Source: Candidatus Thiodiazotropha sp. CDECU1
GTDB lineage: Bacteria > Pseudomonadota > Gammaproteobacteria > Chromatiales > Chromatiaceae
DNA length: 64,000 bases
Direction of reading: 5' to 3'
NCBI RefSeq assembly: GCF_963455295.1
Contig: NZ_OY734020.1
Coordinates: forward strand, 4,092,001 to 4,156,000
Shown piece by piece: positions 28,964-36,801 of the stretch (positions are counted from its first letter, which is position 1; each line of letters begins with the position of its first letter). The notes below the pieces were generated by a model. That model was not told where the DNA came from, did not search any database, and was given only the letters and a program-made list of their open reading frames with translations. Position numbers and translations under genes: made by a program.

Positions 28964-30451
28964 CTATATCAGACGCTTACGTTCGTTCGATGGAGGAATA
29001 CCCATCGACTCTCGGTACTTTGCCACTGTCCGACGGGCGACTTCGATACCCTGATCAGACAAAAGAGCGGCAATCTTGTTGTCACTGAGAGGCTTGTTGG
29101 GAATCTCAGCGGCTATCATTTTCTTTATCAGCGCGCGAATCGCTGTAGACGAGCACTCACCTCCCGCACTGGTGCTGACATGGCTGGAAAAGAAATACTT
29201 GAACTCCAGTGTCCCCCTGGGTGTATGCATGTATTTCTGGGTTGTCACACGGGATATGGTCGATTCGTGCATTTCCAACGCCTCAGCGATATCCCTCAAA
29301 ACCAGAGGCTTCATCGCCTCTTCTCCATGTTCGAAAAACCCCCTTTGATACTCTACGATTTTACTCGCTACGCGTAAAATAGTCTCGTTTCTACTCATCA
29401 AACTCTTAATGAACCAACGAGCTTCCTGTAAATGGTTCTTCAGAAAGGTGTTGTCTTCGCTCTGATCCGCGCGCCTGATCAAATTGGCATAACCTGTGTT
29501 CACCCGCAATTTTGGCGTCACCTCGCCATTCAGCTCGACTATCCAGCGACCGTTTTGCTTGCTCACGAACACATCGGGTATGACATAATCCGGCTCGCTG
29601 CTGGCAATCAGTGAACCCGGGTGGGGATTAAGTGTACGAATCAGCTGCATCACCGCCACAAGCTCATCCTGATTGATCTTCATCCTGCGTATGATCTGAT
29701 TTTGATCCTGCGCGGTCAAAAGATTGAAATAGTCCCTGCAAAGCTTGATTGCCAACTGCCGATAGGCGGTCGATTCGGGTAGTTGATTCAACTGGATGAG
29801 GAGACAGTCCTGAGGGCCCTGGGCCCCCACGCCAGGCGGGTCGAACGCCTGGATCCGGTGCAACACCGCATTGATATCCTCAATGGTGGCCTCTTCATCG
29901 TTGAGCGACTCCAGCACCTCCTCCGGATCACCGGTGTAATAGCCATCCTCATTGATGCCGTCGATGATGTTTGTGGCGATTGCGATATCCTGGGGTGAGA
30001 AAGGCGTCAGGTTCATCTGCCATACCAGATGGTCATGCAGGGTTGTGGCACTACTATTGTGCATCAAATAGTCGTGATCGTTCGTCTCGCCACCACCGCT
30101 TGAAGTGGGCTGATAACTGTCGTAGACATCGCTCCATTCGCTATCGACCGGCAGTTCCTCCGTCGCTTGGGGCGCATCAGTCTTAATTTCACGTTCGTTG
30201 TTGATGTCGTTGCTGTTCGCATCAACCGCCGCAGATTGCTCCGACACCCCGCTGTCAGCGGCCTCCCCCTCCTTGGTGGTGTTCTGTTGACCAAACTCCT
30301 CTTCCACTTCGAGCATGGGGTTGGTCTCCATCACCTCCTGAACCTCCTGACTCAGGTCGAGCGCGGAGAGTTGCAGCAGGCGTATTGCCTGCTGCAATTG
30401 AGGTGTCATGGTTAGATGTTGACCGAGCCGGAGCTGTAGGGCCTGCTTCAT
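28964..30451 (-). CDS. rpoN: RNA polymerase sigma-54 factor
   Basis: 495 residues. The Gln-rich activator-interacting region I (MKQALQLRLGQHLTMTPQLQQAIRLLQLS, in two pieces), an acidic region II (about residues 50-115), the core-binding domain, the HTH around MHESTISRVTTQKYMHTPRG and the RpoN box ARRTVAKYRE near the C-terminus are all present. It directs transcription from -24/-12 promoters with enhancer-binding proteins. Lies between lptB and hpf. Confidence 0.97.
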   Translation of the reverse strand: MKQALQLRLGQHLTMTPQLQQAIRLLQLSALDLSQEVQEVMETNPMLEVEEEFGQQNTTKEGEAADSGVSEQSAAVDANSNDINNEREIKTDAPQATEELPVDSEWSDVYDSYQPTSSGGGETNDHDYLMHNSSATTLHDHLVWQMNLTPFSPQDIAIATNIIDGINEDGYYTGDPEEVLESLNDEEATIEDINAVLHRIQAFDPPGVGAQGPQDCLLIQLNQLPESTAYRQLAIKLCRDYFNLLTAQDQNQIIRRMKINQDELVAVMQLIRTLNPHPGSLIASSEPDYVIPDVFVSKQNGRWIVELNGEVTPKLRVNTGYANLIRRADQSEDNTFLKNHLQEARWFIKSLMSRNETILRVASKIVEYQRGFFEHGEEAMKPLVLRDIAEALEMHESTISRVTTQKYMHTPRGTLEFKYFFSSHVSTSAGGECSSTAIRALIKKMIAAEIPNKPLSDNKIAALLSDQGIEVARRTVAKYRESMGIPPSNERKRLI

Positions 30452-30644
30452 CGCAGATGTTATCTTTGGACCTGGTATGTTATTTGTATGTCTTTAATTT
30501 CATTCTAGCTAAAAAACGCCGCAGAGGAAAAATATATTTCTTGGCTGAATCCCACTGCATTACCTTGCCCAATGCCCGAACCATTCAAGGATTAATCCTG
30601 TAATTCATTTAAAATCAACAGGATAACCAAGCCCCCTCAGTCTG

Positions 30645-31370
30645 CTACATGGAAAAATCCTCACCGAGATAGACACTTCGAACCTCCTCGTTCTGAAGTA
30701 TCTCTCCCGTGGAGCCCTCAGCCAACACGCGACCGCTGTTGATGATATAGGCCCGATCACAGATATCCAGGGTCTCTCTGACATTATGATCCGTAATCAG
30801 GACGCCTATTTGCAGGGCCTTCAGGTGCTGAATGATCTTCTTGATATCGATGACCGCAATGGGATCGACACCGGCAAAGGGTTCATCCAATAATATAAAG
30901 CGCGGCCGAATGGAGAGGGCCCTGGCAATCTCCAGACGCCTGCGCTCACCCCCGGAGAGGCTCATTGCCAGGCTTTCCCTCAAGTGCCCGATACCTAACT
31001 CCAGTAACAGCTCGTCACACAGCTCACGGCGTCTGGCGGCATCCAGCTGCTCCTGGGTCTCCAGGATCGCAAGAATATTCTGCTCCACACTCAGGCGGCG
31101 AAAAACCGATGGCTCCTGAGCCAGATAGCCGATACCGCTGCGTGCCCGTTTATGCATCACCTGATCGGTCAATACCTCTCCATCCAGGAGTATCTCCCCA
31201 CTATCCGCCTGGATCAGGCCAACGATCATATAGAAACTGGTGGTCTTTCCCGCGCCATTCGGCCCCAACAACCCAACCACCTCACCACTGTTCACGCTGA
31301 GTGAGACACCATCCACCACATTACGCTTTCCATACTGCTTCTGCAGCGCCTTGGCCTGTAGCTGGCTCAT
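30645..31370 (-). CDS. lptB: LPS export ABC transporter ATP-binding protein LptB
   Basis: 241 residues. Cytoplasmic ATPase that powers LPS extraction through LptFG. Walker [22 protein letters not shown]-loop [11 protein letters not shown], signature [15 protein letters not shown], Walker [14 protein letters not shown] and H-loop [10 protein letters not shown] are intact. It overlaps lptA by 4 bp. Confidence 0.98.
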   Translation of the reverse strand: MSQLQAKALQKQYGKRNVVDGVSLSVNSGEVVGLLGPNGAGKTTSFYMIVGLIQADSGEILLDGEVLTDQVMHKRARSGIGYLAQEPSVFRRLSVEQNILAILETQEQLDAARRRELCDELLLELGIGHLRESLAMSLSGGERRRLEIARALSIRPRFILLDEPFAGVDPIAVIDIKKIIQHLKALQIGVLITDHNVRETLDICDRAYIINSGRVLAEGSTGEILQNEEVRSVYLGEDFSM

Positions 31371-31882
31371 GGTTTTGACTGCTGTTCAGGTTCAATGACG
31401 ACCTGTACTCGCTGCTTGCCTTGTGCGCTGGTACCCGCCCTTACCAGTGCCTTGCCGCGATTGTAGATTATCCGGTCGCTTCGAAAATGGTTGTTTCCCT
31501 GCTCAAGCAGCGCATCATCGATCAACAGTAACTCATCGTGCTCCAGGCTGATCTCCACCCGTCGGGCTTCGCCGCGCGCCTCTTCTCCCCCCTGCTCTAT
31601 CAATTGGCGAAAGCGAACAGGATTCCCTTCACCGATAACCTTCTCGGTTTTACCCTGGCGGCGATGCACCCAGAGTCGCTCGGCCCAAATTTTCAGACTG
31701 CCCTGGGTAACTTCGACACTACCCTCATAGAGCACCACCCCAGACGCTTCATCGATGGAAAGGCTGTCCGCCTCCAGTTGCATGGGTTGATCCTTGTCAC
31801 TCTCCAGCGCAAGCCCCGGTTGCGCTATGCATAGCAGCAAAATCAGATAGACCATGCCGGCTTTTGCTCTATTGAATCTCAT
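31367..31882 (-). CDS. lptA: LPS transport periplasmic protein LptA
   Basis: 171 residues with a signal peptide ([25 protein letters not shown]). The mature OstA-fold domain ([30 protein letters not shown], in two pieces) forms the periplasmic LPS bridge. The ATG at 31882 is preferred over 31900 because GCGAGG lies at proper spacing before it. Overlaps lptC by 14 bp. Confidence 0.94.
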   Translation of the reverse strand: MRFNRAKAGMVYLILLLCIAQPGLALESDKDQPMQLEADSLSIDEASGVVLYEGSVEVTQGSLKIWAERLWVHRRQGKTEKVIGEGNPVRFRQLIEQGGEEARGEARRVEISLEHDELLLIDDALLEQGNNHFRSDRIIYNRGKALVRAGTSAQGKQRVQVVIEPEQQSKP

Positions 31883-32432
31883 AATAGCCTCGCACCTCAT
31901 GTAGCAGCTTGAGTCGCATCGGTCCTTTCAACCAGGCCTGCATACCCGTTGCCGTCATCCATTGATTCTCGCTTTCAATACGTACCGGCGCTTCGGTGGT
32001 GGCAAAGGATTCATCAATGTGCAGGGTCAAATCCTGGGTGATGATATGGAGTGGTGCCAAATCCGCACTGCTTGGTCTGTCGATTACCACCCGACCGGGT
32101 AGATGCAGGGTCGATTCACTGCGTTTGATCAGGCCATCCTGAGCCTGCATCTGCAAGGGTGGAGCCTGTTGATCGAAATGCCAGAGAGTCGGTTGTTTCA
32201 GTTTGGTAATCCCGGTTTGTTCAAAATGTTCCATCCCTCGTGACTGCAAACGCTGTTTCAGCACACCCTGGTCATCATAGGTCTGTACCACCAGTCCGTC
32301 GGCATACGAATCGGGATAGATTTTAACCCTGGGCTGTCTGACCTCTTCCGGCTGTGTCAATCTATTCATCCACCAGCCCAGACTCAGCAGTGCTGCAAGG
32401 ATGAAAAAGAGACCGATCAGTTGACGCTTCAA
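31869..32432 (-). CDS. lptC: LPS export protein LptC
   Basis: 187 residues. A single N-terminal membrane helix (about residues 5-24, LIGLFFILAALLSLGWW) anchors a periplasmic LPS-binding domain with PDSYADGLVVQTYDDQGVLK and a C-terminal DQGL..L-type strand pattern. It docks LptB2FG to LptA. Translationally coupled to kdsC (4-bp overlap) and lptA. Confidence 0.93.
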   Translation of the reverse strand: MKRQLIGLFFILAALLSLGWWMNRLTQPEEVRQPRVKIYPDSYADGLVVQTYDDQGVLKQRLQSRGMEHFEQTGITKLKQPTLWHFDQQAPPLQMQAQDGLIKRSESTLHLPGRVVIDRPSSADLAPLHIITQDLTLHIDESFATTEAPVRIESENQWMTATGMQAWLKGPMRLKLLHEVRGYYEIQ

Positions 32433-32956
32433 AGATAGCTGTCCAACTCAGTCTCAAGATTACCCTGGGCCTGCAATACCATTTCGCAGACATCCCTGGC
32501 TGCGCCACGCCCACCGTTGTGGGGCGTCTGCCAGTGAGCATGCTGGAGCACGAAGGGATGGGCATCATTTACCGCGATAGCCAAGCCGACACGCCGCATG
32601 ATGGGCAGATCGACCACATCATCACCCACATAGGCGACCTGGTCATGCGACAGGCCCAGTTTGTCACGCAACTCCTCGTAGGCCGGAAGCTTGTCCAGCT
32701 TCCCCTGATAGACATGCTCAATCCCCAGGCTCGCCATACGGATGCGCACAACCTCTGAGGTGCGCCCGGTGATAATACCGATTACCACACCCGATTTTTG
32801 CAGCATCTTCATGCCATGACCATCCCGGGAGTTGAATGATTTATACTCCTGGCCATCGTCACCCAGATAGAGACTTCCGTCCGTAAGCACGCCATCCACA
32901 TCAAAGATAACGAGTTTCACCCCGCGGGCTTTGGTATCAATATCCTGCACTTTCAT
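32429..32956 (-). CDS. kdsC: 3-deoxy-manno-octulosonate-8-phosphatase
   Basis: 175 residues. HAD phosphatase producing free Kdo for LPS. The nucleophile motif is VIFDVDGVLTDGSLY, with IITGRTSEVVRIR and the metal-binding YVGDDVVDLPIM. A minimal HAD without cap, normal length. Sits 6 bp after kdsD. Confidence 0.97.
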   Translation of the reverse strand: MKVQDIDTKARGVKLVIFDVDGVLTDGSLYLGDDGQEYKSFNSRDGHGMKMLQKSGVVIGIITGRTSEVVRIRMASLGIEHVYQGKLDKLPAYEELRDKLGLSHDQVAYVGDDVVDLPIMRRVGLAIAVNDAHPFVLQHAHWQTPHNGGRGAARDVCEMVLQAQGNLETELDSYL

Positions 32957-32962
32957 CCCCCT

Positions 32963-33961
32963 CTACAACACGCCGGCTCTTAGCAGATCGTGCATATTAA
33001 ATGCACCGATCAACTGCTGTTGTTCATCGATCACCAGCAGACCGTTAATCTTTTTCTCATCCATCATCTGCAAGGCCTCGGCAGCCAACATATCAGGCGT
33101 CACAGTCAGACAGTTCTTGGTCATGACCTCACTCACTTTGACATGGTGAATATCAATGGGCTTATTCAAGGTACGCCGCAGATCACCATCGGTATAGACC
33201 CCAGCCACACTCCCCCCAGGACCTAACACGGCAGTCATACCCAAACCTTTGGCTGACATCACTTCCAGTGCCTCATGCAGTGTGGCATCGAGTCCGATAG
33301 CGGGCAGCGACCTGTCCGCATGCATTATATCACCGACCCGCAGCAGCAAGCGTCTTCCCAGGGTACCCCCCGGGTGAGAGAGGGCGAAGTCTTCGGCTGT
33401 AAAACCCCGTGCCTGAAGCAAGGCAACCGCCATTGCATCACCCATCACCAATGCCGCTGTGGTGCTCGAGGTCGGCGCCAAACCCAGGGGACATGCCTCT
33501 TTCTCAACGCTGACATCGATATGCACCTCGGACTCCCTGGCCAGGGTCGAATCAGGTCTTCCGGTCATGGCGATCAAGGGCGCACCCAGTCGCTTGAGCA
33601 GGGGTAAGATGACGAGCAACTCGCCGGTCTGCCCCGAGTTGGACAGGGCCAACACCACATCCTGAGGTGTAATCATACCCAGATCGCCGTGACTGGCTTC
33701 ACCAGGATGGACAAAAAAGGCCGGACTACCGGTACTGGCAAGGGTTGCAGCGATCTTGTTGCCAACGTGACCCGACTTGCCCATACCGATAACGACGATC
33801 CTCCCCTGGCAATGGAGCAGATAGCTGCAGGCCCGGGCAAATTCATCACCCAGGCGGGGAATAAGCGATGCCACCGCATCCGCCTCAGTCTCGATCACAG
33901 CCCGGCCCAGGTCGATCATCCGGGCCATCTCATCTTGTGTTGGGGTAGTGGGTTTGGTCAT
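32963..33961 (-). CDS. kdsD: D-arabinose-5-phosphate isomerase
   Basis: 332 residues. Converts ribulose-5-P to arabinose-5-P, the Kdo precursor. The N-terminal SIS domain (VIGMGKSGHVGNKIAATLASTG in two pieces; HPGEASHGDLGM) is followed by two CBS domains (about residues 210-332). Typical length and neighbourhood. Confidence 0.97.
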   Translation of the reverse strand: MTKPTTPTQDEMARMIDLGRAVIETEADAVASLIPRLGDEFARACSYLLHCQGRIVVIGMGKSGHVGNKIAATLASTGSPAFFVHPGEASHGDLGMITPQDVVLALSNSGQTGELLVILPLLKRLGAPLIAMTGRPDSTLARESEVHIDVSVEKEACPLGLAPTSSTTAALVMGDAMAVALLQARGFTAEDFALSHPGGTLGRRLLLRVGDIMHADRSLPAIGLDATLHEALEVMSAKGLGMTAVLGPGGSVAGVYTDGDLRRTLNKPIDIHHVKVSEVMTKNCLTVTPDMLAAEALQMMDEKKINGLLVIDEQQQLIGAFNMHDLLRAGVL

Positions 33962-33999
33962 TGGACAACTAACTCAAATCGGTTTGAAACACCCATCCA

Positions 34000-34968
34000 T
34001 CAGGCATTCACCAGTGAAAAGAAGAGCAGGGACTGATAACCGATAAAACAGAGCAACAGCAGCAGACCCTCCAGACGATTGATACGCCCTTGCTTACCCA
34101 GACCGTGCCCCATAAAGTAGAGCAGCAGGGTCAGCGCCAGCATCACCGGCAGATCGCGATTCATGACCTCTGGCGAATAGGCACCCGGCGCTATCAAACC
34201 CGGGATACTCAAGACCGCAAGCAGATTATATAGATTCGAACCAATTACATTACCAATCGCGAGGTCATCCTCACCCTTGAGGGCACTGGTGATACTCGCG
34301 GCCAGCTCCGGCAGGCTGGTACCGATGGCAACGATAGTCAAACCGATGATCACATCGCTGACGCCCAGCACAACCGCCACGTTGGTGGCGCCCCAGACCA
34401 ATACGCGGGAACTCACAAGCAGGAAAACCAATCCGCCCAGTAACAGGAGCAATGCTTTCTTGGTTGGCACATTATGCGGAATCTCCGCATCGAACTCTCC
34501 GGCGATGGGATCGGCAGCACCTGTCTTTGCGGTGTAGATCATCCAGCCAAGCACCCCCACCAGGGTCACGATCAGGATTGTGCCATCGAGACGATTCAGG
34601 TCGCCGTCCCACATCAACAGAAAGGTCATCACCGAGACCGCAAGCAGCAGCGGATATTCCCTTCTTAATACACTGGAGTGGACGGAAAGGGGGATCACCA
34701 GGGCGGTGAAACCGAGAATAAGTCCGATATTCGCAATATTGGAGCCAATGGCGTTGCCGATCGACAATCCGGGATTGCCATTGATCACTGCCATGGTCGA
34801 TACCAGTATCTCCGGCGCCGAGGTGCCAAATCCTACAACGGTGAGTCCTATCAACATGGGCGAGACACCCAGATTATCTGCCAGGGCCGCCGCACCGCTG
34901 ATAAACCGGTCGGCACTCCAAACAAGCACAACCAGGCCGACAAGTATCGCAACGCTGAAAAGAAACAT
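34000..34968 (-). CDS. Calcium/sodium antiporter (CaCA family, YrbG-like)
   Basis: 322 residues and about ten hydrophobic segments. The two inverted alpha repeats are visible as GLTVVGFGTSAPEILVSTMA..GNAIGSNIANIGLILG (pieces) and GLTIVAIGTSLPELAASI..GNVIGSNLYNLLAV (pieces), which are the ion-binding motifs. Upstream of kdsD, as yrbG is in E. coli. It probably heads the minus-strand LPS operon. Confidence 0.94.
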   Translation of the reverse strand: MFLFSVAILVGLVVLVWSADRFISGAAALADNLGVSPMLIGLTVVGFGTSAPEILVSTMAVINGNPGLSIGNAIGSNIANIGLILGFTALVIPLSVHSSVLRREYPLLLAVSVMTFLLMWDGDLNRLDGTILIVTLVGVLGWMIYTAKTGAADPIAGEFDAEIPHNVPTKKALLLLLGGLVFLLVSSRVLVWGATNVAVVLGVSDVIIGLTIVAIGTSLPELAASITSALKGEDDLAIGNVIGSNLYNLLAVLSIPGLIAPGAYSPEVMNRDLPVMLALTLLLYFMGHGLGKQGRINRLEGLLLLLCFIGYQSLLFFSLVNA

Positions 34969-35108
34969 AAAATATTTTATATAAAATTCAATAAACTATG
35001 GAGGCTAGGGGTGAATTTAAAGAGTCTCTTCACTGCGACTAGTTAGCTAATGATCTGCCACAGGGGTGCTGAGGGCAAAGATGATAGCAGAAAGCGTTAA
35101 AAATTGGC

Positions 35109-35137
35109 TTGACAAGAATCTTAGTATATTAGATAAT
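35109..35137 (+). promoter_or_regulatory. Strong sigma-70 promoter with no protein-coding gene directly downstream
   Basis: TTGACA (35109-35114), 17-bp spacer, GATAAT (35132-35137). Predicted transcription start is about 35144. The next element is a hairpin and terminator rather than a gene, so it is read as the promoter of a small RNA. Confidence 0.7.
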
Positions 35138-35143
35138 TTAAAT

Positions 35144-35227
35144 ATACTGATACTTCAGGTAACAGTATTCCTCCTTTGGTGGTAAATATAGATTCAGCGC
35201 GACACCCCCCTGTCGCGCTTTTTTTTT
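35144..35227 (+). ncRNA. Candidate small RNA (about 84 nt)
   Basis: Starts 7 bp after a consensus -10 and ends in a perfect terminator. A 5' stem ATACTG (35144-35149) / CAGTAT (35163-35168) is followed by a mostly unpaired stretch with CCTCC (35170-35174), complementary to Shine-Dalgarno sequences, and then the terminator stem at 35196-35219. No open reading frame of note. This hairpin / unpaired anti-SD / terminator plan is typical of base-pairing sRNAs. An alternative is a terminated leader (attenuator) of rplM, but rplM appears to have its own promoter at 35297. Confidence 0.55.
35196..35227 (+). terminator. Rho-independent terminator of the candidate sRNA
   Basis: AGCGCGACA / TGTCGCGCT perfect 9-bp stem, C6 loop, nine T residues. 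It lies on the plus strand 146 bp before rplM; no plus-strand protein gene precedes it, so it must end a short RNA or attenuate the rplM leader. Confidence 0.93.
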
Positions 35228-35296
35228 GGCTCGAATCCGGGCATAGCCGTTTGGCCCCATGTGTCGGATCCATGCCTAATTATATTTGATTAGGCC

Positions 35297-35325
35297 TTGT
35301 CTCCCATTCTTGGATCATGTAATAT
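35297..35325 (+). promoter_or_regulatory. Putative promoter of rplM-rpsI
   Basis: TTGTCT (35297-35302), 17-bp spacer, TAATAT (35320-35325), about 48 bp before the rplM start and after the sRNA terminator. Confidence 0.5.
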
Positions 35326-35373
35326 CCGCCGTCTTTTTCAAGGCATTTTAGTTCTCCCTCGGAGCGACATCGG

Positions 35374-35802
35374 ATGACTACTGTAAGCGCGAAACCGGCA
35401 GAGGTACGCCGCAATTGGTATCTAGTGGATGCAACAGACAAGACCCTGGGTCGTCTGTCCACGGAAATTGCCCGTCACCTGCGTGGTAAACACAAACCGG
35501 AATACACACCTCACGTCGATACCGGCGACTATATCGTCGTGGTCAACGCCGAGAAGATACGTGTTACCGGCAACAAACTGAGCGATAAGATGTACCACCA
35601 CCACACCGGGTACATCGGCAATCTGAAGTCCATCAGTCTGGAAAAGTTGCTGCAGAAGGCCCCGGAGCGCGCAATCGAACACGCGGTCAAGGGTATGATG
35701 CCGAAGAACCCGCTGGGTCGCGCCATGTTCAAGAAACTGCGCGTCTTCGCCGGTCCCGAGCATACCCATCAGGCACAGCAGCCCCAGCCGCTGGACATCT
35801 GA
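35374..35802 (+). CDS. rplM: 50S ribosomal protein L13
   Basis: 142 residues. [45 protein letters not shown] (in pieces) and the C-terminal MLPK-equivalent [26 protein letters not shown] are the L13 signatures. Forms an operon with rpsI, 22 bp downstream. The ATG follows GGAGCGAC. Confidence 0.98.
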   Translation: MTTVSAKPAEVRRNWYLVDATDKTLGRLSTEIARHLRGKHKPEYTPHVDTGDYIVVVNAEKIRVTGNKLSDKMYHHHTGYIGNLKSISLEKLLQKAPERAIEHAVKGMMPKNPLGRAMFKKLRVFAGPEHTHQAQQPQPLDI

Positions 35803-35824
35803 TCATTAATATAGAGTAACCAAC

Positions 35825-36214
35825 ATGGCAGATAAGCATATCACCACCGGACGCCGTAAGAGTTCAACTGCCCGGGTCTTCCTGACAGCAGGCAGCGGCA
35901 ACATCGTGGTCAACAACCGTCCCCTCGACGAATACTTTGGCCGCGAGACCGCTCGCATGGTGGTACGCCAACCACTGGATGCCACCGAAACCACTGACAA
36001 GGTCGATATCAAAGTGACCGTCAACGGCGGCGGCACCACCGGCCAGGCAGGCGCCATCCGCCACGGCATCTCACGCGCTCTGGACGCCTTCGACGAGTCG
36101 TTTCACAGCACCTTGCGCAAGGCCGGCTTCCTGACCCGCGACGCCCGCGCCGTGGAGCGTAAGAAGGTCGGTCTGCACAAGGCCCGCAAGCGTCCGCAAT
36201 ACTCCAAACGTTAA
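35825..36214 (+). CDS. rpsI: 30S ribosomal protein S9
   Basis: 129 residues. [12 protein letters not shown] at the N-terminus and the strongly basic tail [20 protein letters not shown] that reaches the P-site tRNA are characteristic. Second gene of rplM-rpsI. Confidence 0.98.
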   Translation: MADKHITTGRRKSSTARVFLTAGSGNIVVNNRPLDEYFGRETARMVVRQPLDATETTDKVDIKVTVNGGGTTGQAGAIRHGISRALDAFDESFHSTLRKAGFLTRDARAVERKKVGLHKARKRPQYSKR

Positions 36215-36238
36215 GCCTGGCTCTCACGAGCCTGCAAC

Positions 36239-36312
36239 TGGGGATTCGTCTAACGGCAGGACACCGGACTCTGACTCCGTATGTGGAGGTTCGAATCCTC
36301 CATCCCCAGCCA
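36239..36312 (+). tRNA. tRNA-Gln (anticodon CTG)
   Basis: 74 nt including an encoded CCA. Acceptor TGGGGAT pairs with ATCCCCA, discriminator G, 3' CCA. The anticodon loop CTCTGAC gives CTG, decoding CAG. The T-arm GGAGG-TTCGAAT-CCTCC is perfect; the outermost anticodon-stem pair is a C/T mismatch. Its 3' end is repeated twice downstream. Confidence 0.93.
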
Positions 36313-36668
36313 ACAGTTATTGAAGCCCACACTATGTGGGCTTTTTTACTGGTTCTACAAAGCTGCCCGGATGGAGGATTTGAACCGATCAGAGGTTCGA
36401 CGACTGAGCAACGCGAAGGAGAACAGCTTTAGCTGGCCCCGAAGGGGTGAGGCCCAAAGGGCCGAATAATCCTCCATCCCCAGCCAACAGTAAATTGAAG
36501 CCCACACTATGTGGGCTTTTTTACGGGTTCTACAAAGCTGCCCGGATGGAGGATTTGAACCGTTCAGAGGTTCGACGCCTGAGCAACGCGAAGGCGAACA
36601 GCGCAAGCTGGCCCCAAAGGGGTGAGGCCCAAAGGGCCGAATAATCCTCCATCCCCAGCCAACATAGA
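36294..36668 (+). repeat. Tandem repeats containing the tRNA-Gln 3' end
   Basis: The tRNA 3' segment AATCCTCCATCCCCAGCCA occurs at 36294 (inside the tRNA), 36468 and 36643, spaced 174 and 175 bp. Each unit between them carries the GCCCACA hairpin terminator, a reverse-oriented near copy of the T-arm/acceptor (GGATGGAGGATTTGAACC) and a palindromic GGCCC.AAAGGGCC segment. The two units are about 93% alike by eye. The layout resembles repeated attachment-site copies left at a tRNA 3' end. A weak hairpin (36669-36685) follows, and the rest of the gap to 36801 holds nothing recognisable. Confidence 0.88.
36323..36347 (+). terminator. Terminator downstream of tRNA-Gln
   Basis: AAGCCCACA / TGTGGGCTT stem with a short loop and T-tract. 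The same hairpin recurs in the next repeat unit near 36498-36521. Confidence 0.85.
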
Positions 36669-36801
36669 ACCCGCCATGTGCGGGTAATTTTTGGTGCCTT
36701 AATTAGAACCTGACAGAAGGATGAGGCAATCAAAAAGGGCACACAGCGGGTAACCACCAATGGCGTACACCGCTGCTGCCCTACACATACAACCCTATGT
36801 T

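Noticed and set aside
36294-36668. Additional tRNA genes in the repeat units
   Set aside because: Only the 3' T-arm/acceptor portion is repeated; no D-arm or anticodon arm is present.
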